In this document: positions 6,463-10,841 of the stretch, in pieces
Layout of the letters: every line of letters begins with the position of its first letter
How positions within the stretch are numbered: position 1 is the first letter of the stretch
Source: WTAW01 sp964406575
Lineage (GTDB): Bacteria > Acidobacteriota > Aminicenantia > Aminicenantales > Aminicenantaceae
Reading direction: 5' to 3'
NCBI GenBank assembly: GCA_964406575.1
Contig: CAYOSH010000066.1
Coordinates: forward strand, 1 to 10,841
DNA: 10,841 nt
Position numbers and translations under genes: made by a program
Notes under the pieces: model-generated
Told to the model about the DNA's origin: nothing
Database searches by the model: none
The model's input: only the letters and a program-made list of their open reading frames with translations

Positions 6463-8229
6463 TCACTGCTCTGAACAAGCGCTGTGATAGAACTCGGCCA
6501 CTGCGACCATACACGAGATATCATACTGGTTCGAATCACTGAAACGGATCGCGATCACGCCGCCAGGAAGGACAACCAGCCGGTTACCCCCATGCCCAGT
6601 CATAGAGGGCGCTGTAACCAGACATGTAGATAATCTTACCTGAGGGATCCACATGGAATGGAGGTAAGTCTCCGGATTCCCGTACGACATTCCTGTGCTG
6701 TAGCCGATCCGGGATGTCCGATGAAGCGCTTCCTTCACTTTGTTTTTATTCAACAATTGGTTTCCCCGGTACACTCCCTCATCATGCAATAAGCGCCCGA
6801 TCTGTGCCGCCTCGACAACCGTCGGGTAACTCCCCCATCCCATGATGGGTGTGCCTAATTCGCCATCGCTCTCCAGAGTCCTGGCAAGCGGCAAGTGGGG
6901 GATGCCCATTGGCTTCAGCACGTTCTCTTTGACCATAAGCCAAAAGTCCGCATCAGGCCCCTCTTTGGCTTTGACATACTGGTTGAGCGCATAGGAGACC
7001 GTAAATGTGTTTGTAGACGCATAGTTAAACTCGGTCGCGGGTTCCGGTGCCGCATCGGGGAGAGCGGAGATGGCAGCAATTTTATCTTCTGACGTTCGCG
7101 CTAAGATAAAACCAGCAATATTGTCCCCTGTCTCCCCACCCTGTGTCCCAGTCACCATGCACAAAGCATCTTCGAAAGTCACGTTCTGCCATCCGGGATG
7201 ATCGGCCAATGCGGGGACAAAATCCACGATCTTTTCATCGAATATATCTTCACCATACTTTTCTGCCGCAAAAAACATGGATAGACCCATCCCGATGGAT
7301 TTGGTAACAGAAAACACCCCATGGCGCATCTCTAAAGGATAGGGATAGGGGCCGCTCCGTGTGTATGCAGGCTGGAGATAGAGCACTCCATCAAGGAAGA
7401 GTGCGGCCATGCTGACCTCATCAGGAGGCAATCCGCTTTTGAAAAAATCCCGTGTCAATCCTGCCAGAGGCAATTCGCTCCAAGGCGTTGCCGAGGGTCT
7501 AGCGGCAAGCTCTTCTTCAAAATCGAGGATCTCTTGCTCAGCATTTTCAAACTGTTGAGGGGAAAACACCGCGGGAATGATTCCTATAAAATTGGCAATG
7601 TCATACCCATCGACAGGAGCTGTCTCCTGGGAGATCTGAATGGCCACTGGAGAGATCCCAGAGGAGTTGTAGACAAAAGTGGCTAATCCGTTCCGCGCCT
7701 GGCCTATGTAGTTATCCGTGAGGACAAAGGGAAAGGATCCTCTGGAATAACCGTTATCCCCCGGCTCCTGCCACACTCGTCCCGGAGACACAATGATATT
7801 CCAGTAGCTGCTCTGCTGGTTTCCGGATACAATGATCTCTCTGTACAGGGGGAGGAGATATTCTCCATAGCTGATCACAGGAATGGAAAAACCGGGAAAC
7901 GTTCTCATGCCACTTCCCAACCAGGTGCTGTCGGGATGACTGGTATTCATAACCTTCTCAGAAAAATGCATCACTCCGGATAGCTGGTGAGCCGGTAGCA
8001 GGGTATCACCAATGGGCATGAAGTAGTCGTTGTGAACCAGTTCCTGGAAGTTGCTGTTCAGGAGATCACTGGCGGTCAATTTGTCTCGAACACCTTGCGG
8101 AGGCTCAACATCTGCTCCGCAAGTGGATGACACGACGCCACCAGCGCTTCTCGTCGACAGAACCGCGACGCCAAGAAATAAGAGAAATTTTATCCAGCCA
8201 AAAAATCGCATCGCCAAACGTGTTTTCAA
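6463..8229 (-). CDS. Secreted beta-lactamase-fold serine hydrolase
   Basis: A 588-residue exported protein of the class C beta-lactamase/DD-peptidase/esterase superfamily. Residues 1-30 form a signal peptide with a basic start and hydrophobic core. Residues about 35-265 are a long region I cannot assign. The catalytic domain begins near 270. SVTK (307-310) is the SxxK active-site motif with Ser307 and Lys310. YAS (403-405) fills the second (YxN) motif, with serine replacing asparagine. GHGG (545-548) is the HxG version of the KTG box. Cysteines at 37, 357, 536, 573 and 585 may form disulphides in the periplasm. The substrate could be a peptide, ester or beta-lactam-like amide and is not predictable. 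The start is a TTG overlapping the upstream barrel gene's TGA (TTGA), which favours coupled translation. An ATG at 8211 is a reasonable alternative and keeps the signal peptide. Confidence 0.92.
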   Translation of the reverse strand: MKTRLAMRFFGWIKFLLFLGVAVLSTRSAGGVVSSTCGADVEPPQGVRDKLTASDLLNSNFQELVHNDYFMPIGDTLLPAHQLSGVMHFSEKVMNTSHPDSTWLGSGMRTFPGFSIPVISYGEYLLPLYREIIVSGNQQSSYWNIIVSPGRVWQEPGDNGYSRGSFPFVLTDNYIGQARNGLATFVYNSSGISPVAIQISQETAPVDGYDIANFIGIIPAVFSPQQFENAEQEILDFEEELAARPSATPWSELPLAGLTRDFFKSGLPPDEVSMAALFLDGVLYLQPAYTRSGPYPYPLEMRHGVFSVTKSIGMGLSMFFAAEKYGEDIFDEKIVDFVPALADHPGWQNVTFEDALCMVTGTQGGETGDNIAGFILARTSEDKIAAISALPDAAPEPATEFNYASTNTFTVSYALNQYVKAKEGPDADFWLMVKENVLKPMGIPHLPLARTLESDGELGTPIMGWGSYPTVVEAAQIGRLLHDEGVYRGNQLLNKNKVKEALHRTSRIGYSTGMSYGNPETYLHSMWIPQVRLSTCLVTAPSMTGHGGNRLVVLPGGVIAIRFSDSNQYDISCMVAVAEFYHSACSEQ

Positions 8230-9110
8230 AATCTGAATTTGACTCCAAATTTAAAGACCACTCCCGAAAGGCTGATCTCCGCTTTTCTGGCATTTTTGAT
8301 GCCGGGACCTGAAGGTTCTTCGTCTCCCAGTTCGAGACTGGGATAATACTTGCTTGTGGCCTCTTCATACTCCTCGAGGTACCAGAAAGTTCCTGTATCC
8401 TTCTGGCTTCCAAAGGCATCTCGATACAGATTATCGACGTCCCAATTCTTCAAATTGACATATCTTCCAGTTCCTTCCACAAAAAGAGCAAAACTCTGAG
8501 AAATGCTGTATTCTAAGCCCACTCCTCCGTGAAAACCAAACCCACTGTCTTTCGCCGTCCCTTCATTTTCCGACCAGAGGGTGATGCCGAACAGTTCATT
8601 TTCTTCGCGTATTTTATAGTCCCAAGTCGCAAAATAGTATCCGCCCCCAGCTTTAAAATAGGCATTCATCTTCGATGCGATAGGAAGAGTGTAGTATCCG
8701 CTCAAAGTGATCGGCACGACTTTATATACAGGCTCCCATTCAAAGGAAACTCTGGCGAGAGTTCCAACCTGTAATTCCGCTCTCCTAATTATCGATTTCC
8801 GGATATATCCGACTCCCAGGCCTACACCGAATCGGTCTGTGATGTTGTAGATAAACTCCCCCTCTAACTCGTGCCCCCACTTCGCGTTTCCGATCTCTCC
8901 AGAAGTCGTCGCTCCGGCCACTCGTGCGATATCCATGAGCTGCTCGTTCAATCCTTCGGCAATGGTTGTCAGGTCTCCCCCAGAAATTCTCCCGTATCCG
9001 CCGTTCACCTTCAGGGTAAACTTCTTGGCCGTCTCTTGAGCCATTCCTGATCCGAACATAAGGAATACACACAAAATTGATGCGCAAACAACAATCGGTC
9101 CTTTTTTCAT
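8226..9110 (-). CDS. Outer-membrane beta-barrel protein
   Basis: I recognise the fold type but no named family. The 294-residue product has a signal peptide with probable cleavage after GMA (residue 24). The mature part alternates glycine and aromatic-rich strands with polar loops, for example VNGGYGRISGGDL, RFGVGLGVGYIRKS, AYFKAGGGYYF and GFHGGVGLEYS. It ends KFGVKFRF, a C-terminal beta-signal with final phenylalanine. The fold resembles the outer-membrane beta-barrel (OMP_b-brl) class of small to medium barrels with 8-12 strands. The ATG at 9110 follows an excellent AAGGAGG at five bases. Its stop overlaps the start of the serine hydrolase gene, so the two form a likely operon. The barrel could anchor or pass the substrate of the hydrolase, which is inference. 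Confidence 0.85.
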   Translation of the reverse strand: MKKGPIVVCASILCVFLMFGSGMAQETAKKFTLKVNGGYGRISGGDLTTIAEGLNEQLMDIARVAGATTSGEIGNAKWGHELEGEFIYNITDRFGVGLGVGYIRKSIIRRAELQVGTLARVSFEWEPVYKVVPITLSGYYTLPIASKMNAYFKAGGGYYFATWDYKIREENELFGITLWSENEGTAKDSGFGFHGGVGLEYSISQSFALFVEGTGRYVNLKNWDVDNLYRDAFGSQKDTGTFWYLEEYEEATSKYYPSLELGDEEPSGPGIKNARKAEISLSGVVFKFGVKFRF

Positions 9111-9139
9111 GTCTGCCTCCTTGCTAATTGACTGAATTA

Positions 9140-9167
9140 TTCATAAATGATTCCGCAGCATTTTCAA
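9140..9167 (-). promoter_or_regulatory. Possible promoter of the barrel-hydrolase operon
   Basis: On the minus strand TTGAAA (9167-9162) and TATGAA (9145-9140) are separated by 16 bp, about 30 bp upstream of the AAGGAGG-led start at 9110. The match to sigma-70 elements is moderate (-10 at four of six), and other AT-rich possibilities exist. Confidence 0.3.
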
Positions 9168-9314
9168 TCTTCCCTGATACTTGCGGGTCAATCTCACTGC
9201 ACATACAATCAGAATGCTCACTCGAGCTTTTTTGCTTCTCATCGTTGCCTTTGACTGCAACTAATGTGCCAAATGCTCATATTAGATTTAACACTAAGCA
9301 CTGAGGATCGGCCA

Positions 9315-9331
9315 TGTAAAAACTGTTTACA
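9315..9331. promoter_or_regulatory. TGTAAA-N5-TTTACA dyad
   Basis: TGTAAA (9315-9320) and TTTACA (9326-9331) are perfect inverted arms around AACTG. The spacing and size suit a dimeric regulator site, but it lies about 200 bp upstream of the barrel gene and no cognate regulator is in the window. Confidence 0.3.
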
Positions 9332-9373
9332 ATCGCGACAACTGATGTCCGGATCCGTACATCCAAATCCGGT

Positions 9374-9643
9374 ATGGTTGACTTTACAAGCGAAGGGTTG
9401 GCTAAATTAGCCTTTTGCTGCGGAGCCGATGGCGTAGCACTCGTTGGACATGCCTAGCGTGTCCTCGTCACCAAGGGCCATTCGCCACGATGGCGCTCGT
9501 GTCTCCATGGAACCGAGGGACTCCACAGCGCGGACAGCATCGGTGTTGGTTTCGAGAATGCCGATCTGCTAGGAGAAACGGCTTATTTCTTGGAGCCGAC
9601 GATCTCTATCCCATATGGGAAGGAAAAACTCCCGCCTCCGTAA
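9374..9643 (+). pseudogene. Possible decayed coding remnant with one in-frame TAG
   Basis: On the plus strand an ATG at 9374 opens 27 codons (MVDFTSEGLAKLAFCCGADG...) to a TAG at 9455-9457. The same frame stays open afterwards to a TAA at 9641, though its end overlaps the 3' end of the minus-strand lipoprotein gene. The stretch 9410-9580 is more GC-rich than the other gaps, as old coding sequence would be. The GAD-containing start recalls N-termini of QueG-like iron-sulphur proteins, but too faintly to assign. No Shine-Dalgarno is seen. It may equally be non-coding sequence. Confidence 0.2.
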
Positions 9644-10689
9644 TTGCCCGTTACGGTGATTGTGTGTTTGTCACCCTTATTCCAGGGCACAGGGATGATG
9701 GTGATGGCATCCTTTTTTTTGAAAAAGACCATGAAATGATCGTCTGTCAAGTGAGAGGAGGAAGGATAAGCTTCCAGGCTTGTGGGGCCAATCATCTTGA
9801 TGGTGGCCACGTCCACAGTTTCATATCCCGACCCCCAGAATTTGACCATCACTGTTCCGTTGCTTTTGGCCCAGTTCGTGTTCCACTTATCGGGGTTGAG
9901 CTGGATGGAGAGGTCCTCAGTTTTCGGCAACTTGCCGTGGATGAGGATTGTGTCGGTGAGATTCTTTGCTTCGTTACTATTATAAGTAAAAGTCAACGTG
10001 ATGGTGTATACCGCGTTGGGAACCGGGTCGGAAATCAGGAGGATTGCAGATTCTTTGGGGAACTTTGCGGTGAAGTACGTTCCGCCCACTTCCCAATTGT
10101 TCGGATCGCTGGTGTCTAGAGGCAAAGTGTCTCCGCCCGGCCCTACCATAACCACTGTTCCGGGATCGATCGTCTCGTGCTCTTCGCCGCTGATCTTGGC
10201 GACCACCCAGTCATCACAATTATCACATTCTATCCAGCTCAGATTCCATTTCTCCGGCCGGATCTCGAGAGCGAGATCGCCCTGGGATTTGCGCTGGCGA
10301 TTCATATGGGCCACAACAGCCTGGTAATTGGCCTTGACCTCGATCCTGAGTTGAATTTCTTCTTCGGCCTGGACATTCTCCAACATGATCTGCGAGGTGA
10401 CTCCCTTCACATACACCTCTAAAACCTGATTTCCTGTCGGCAGGTTATCCATGCGAAAGTCTCCACTGGTATTTGTGGCGATCGGGCTCGATGTTCTCTG
10501 CATGCTCAACTGGACATCACTGAGCGTGATATTATGGCCTGTTATGGACACATTTCCGGTCAAGATGGCAGTCGATGCTGACGAAGCCACAGGGCTGGTC
10601 GGGGCGACTCCGTTATCATTCTGGCTGCATCCAACAGCTATTAGGGTTATGACCAACAAAACCGAGAAAATAAGATATTTTTTACTCAT
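9583..10689 (-). CDS. Lipoprotein with a regulatory-like beta domain and two tandem related domains
   Basis: A 368-residue surface or periplasmic lipoprotein of unknown role. A hydrophobic signal ends IAVGC, so Cys21 is the lipidation site, followed by a Ser/Ala/Pro/Thr-rich linker to residue 40. Residues about 41-118 resemble a carboxypeptidase-regulatory-like beta-sandwich (ILTGNVSITG, then NTSGDFRMDNLPTG). Two related domains follow at about 139-252 and 260-364. Both open L.I.P.KWN..W (LEIRPEKWNLSW and IQLNPDKWNTNW), then share a strand around ISGEEHETID / FWGSGYETVD, then a VGP / IGP turn and a late TITLT / TITVT strand. The first copy also has a CDNC pair (Cys155, Cys158) lacking in the second. 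The ATG at 10689 follows AGGAGG at eight bases. It is alone on its transcript as far as visible. Confidence 0.87.
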   Translation of the reverse strand: MSKKYLIFSVLLVITLIAVGCSQNDNGVAPTSPVASSASTAILTGNVSITGHNITLSDVQLSMQRTSSPIATNTSGDFRMDNLPTGNQVLEVYVKGVTSQIMLENVQAEEEIQLRIEVKANYQAVVAHMNRQRKSQGDLALEIRPEKWNLSWIECDNCDDWVVAKISGEEHETIDPGTVVMVGPGGDTLPLDTSDPNNWEVGGTYFTAKFPKESAILLISDPVPNAVYTITLTFTYNSNEAKNLTDTILIHGKLPKTEDLSIQLNPDKWNTNWAKSNGTVMVKFWGSGYETVDVATIKMIGPTSLEAYPSSSHLTDDHFMVFFKKKDAITIIPVPWNKGDKHTITVTGNYGGGSFSFPYGIEIVGSKK

Positions 10690-10812
10690 TATGAATTCCT
10701 CCTATGCCCGAAATAAAAAGCTTCACCCGCATCTATTTTGTCGTTCGACTAAATCCCCAATTGAAAATCTCCCTTGCTTCCATGTTTGAATAAATCTTAG
10801 ATAACTGAATCA

Positions 10813-10840
10813 TATATAATTATTACGTATATAATTATTA
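10813..10840. repeat. 13-bp AT-rich direct repeat at the right edge
   Basis: TATATAATTATTA occurs at 10813-10825 and 10828-10840, a 15-bp period separated by CG. It lies about 125-150 bp upstream of the minus-strand lipoprotein gene and may extend beyond the window. It may be upstream promoter sequence or simple AT-rich repetition. Confidence 0.45.
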
Positions 10841-10841
10841 T

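Larger units (their letters stand above)
9111..9582. other. 472-bp gap between two minus-strand genes
   Basis: The right part (9410-9580) is GC-rich and holds the possible remnant; the left part is AT-richer and holds the possible barrel-operon promoter and the dyad. A plus-strand hairpin is possible at 9389-9419 (AGCGAAGGG with CCTTTTGCT, using two G-U pairs). No terminator with a T-run after the lipoprotein stop at 9583 and no tRNA-like fold was seen. Confidence 0.4.

Noticed and set aside
8105..8419. 104-codon minus-strand open frame bridging barrel and hydrolase genes
   Set aside because: Out of frame with both genes and contained in them; no protein features.
9410..9580. tRNA or known structured RNA in the GC-rich gap
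   Set aside because: Local hairpins such as GCCAT/ATGGC exist, but no cloverleaf or family core could be assembled.
9415..10119. 234-codon plus-strand open frame
   Set aside because: It starts at a TTG and mostly overlaps the lipoprotein gene on the other strand, which has a lipobox, strong Shine-Dalgarno and domain structure. Its translation is Arg/Cys/His-rich with no domain.

Overview
The window reads as a stretch of chromosome from a Gram-negative, uncultured-type bacterium. The evidence is two outer-membrane beta-barrel-like proteins ending in phenylalanine, two lipoproteins and several secreted proteins. The pairing of a short PadR regulator with a very large orphan MacB/FtsX-type permease carrying an N-terminal prefix domain is typical of Acidobacteria, Candidatus Aminicenantes and some Bacteroidota. 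An Aminicenantes-like or acidobacterial source is my best guess, inferred from gene style only. Coding regions are moderately GC-balanced and intergenic gaps are strongly AT-rich. There is no rRNA, tRNA, CRISPR array or transposase gene.

Layout, left to right. 81-1079 (+): exported protein with a carboxypeptidase-regulatory-like domain and five TPRs. 1080-1284: convergent gap with hairpins and a possible bidirectional terminator. 1285-1716 (-): small beta-barrel-like protein, with 16-bp direct repeats upstream. 1921-2032: one copy of a dispersed repeat. 2092-5051 (-): two-gene operon of a PadR regulator and an ABC-type permease, with a perfect 15-bp palindrome just downstream of a -10 box. 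5155-5425: a MITE-like element containing the second repeat copy, followed by a C/T-rich tract. 5524-5925 (-): small lipoprotein. 6015 or 6042-6392 (+): PilZ (c-di-GMP) protein. 6463-9110 (-): overlapping pair of an outer-membrane barrel protein and a secreted beta-lactamase-fold serine hydrolase. 9111-9582: gap with a possible gene remnant. 9583-10689 (-): lipoprotein with a regulatory-like beta domain and two tandem related domains. 10690-10841: AT-rich upstream region.

Most products act at the envelope: TPR/beta-sandwich scaffold, barrels, lipoproteins, hydrolase and permease. The PadR-permease unit looks like a self-regulated inducible system whose ATPase is encoded elsewhere. The barrel and hydrolase genes overlap by four bases and are probably translated together. 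Nothing here is convincingly a new defence or metabolic system. The most unusual items are the paired diverged repeats bracketing the PadR-permease operon, the MITE-like element, the serine hydrolase with a long unassigned N-terminal region, and the tandem-domain lipoprotein.
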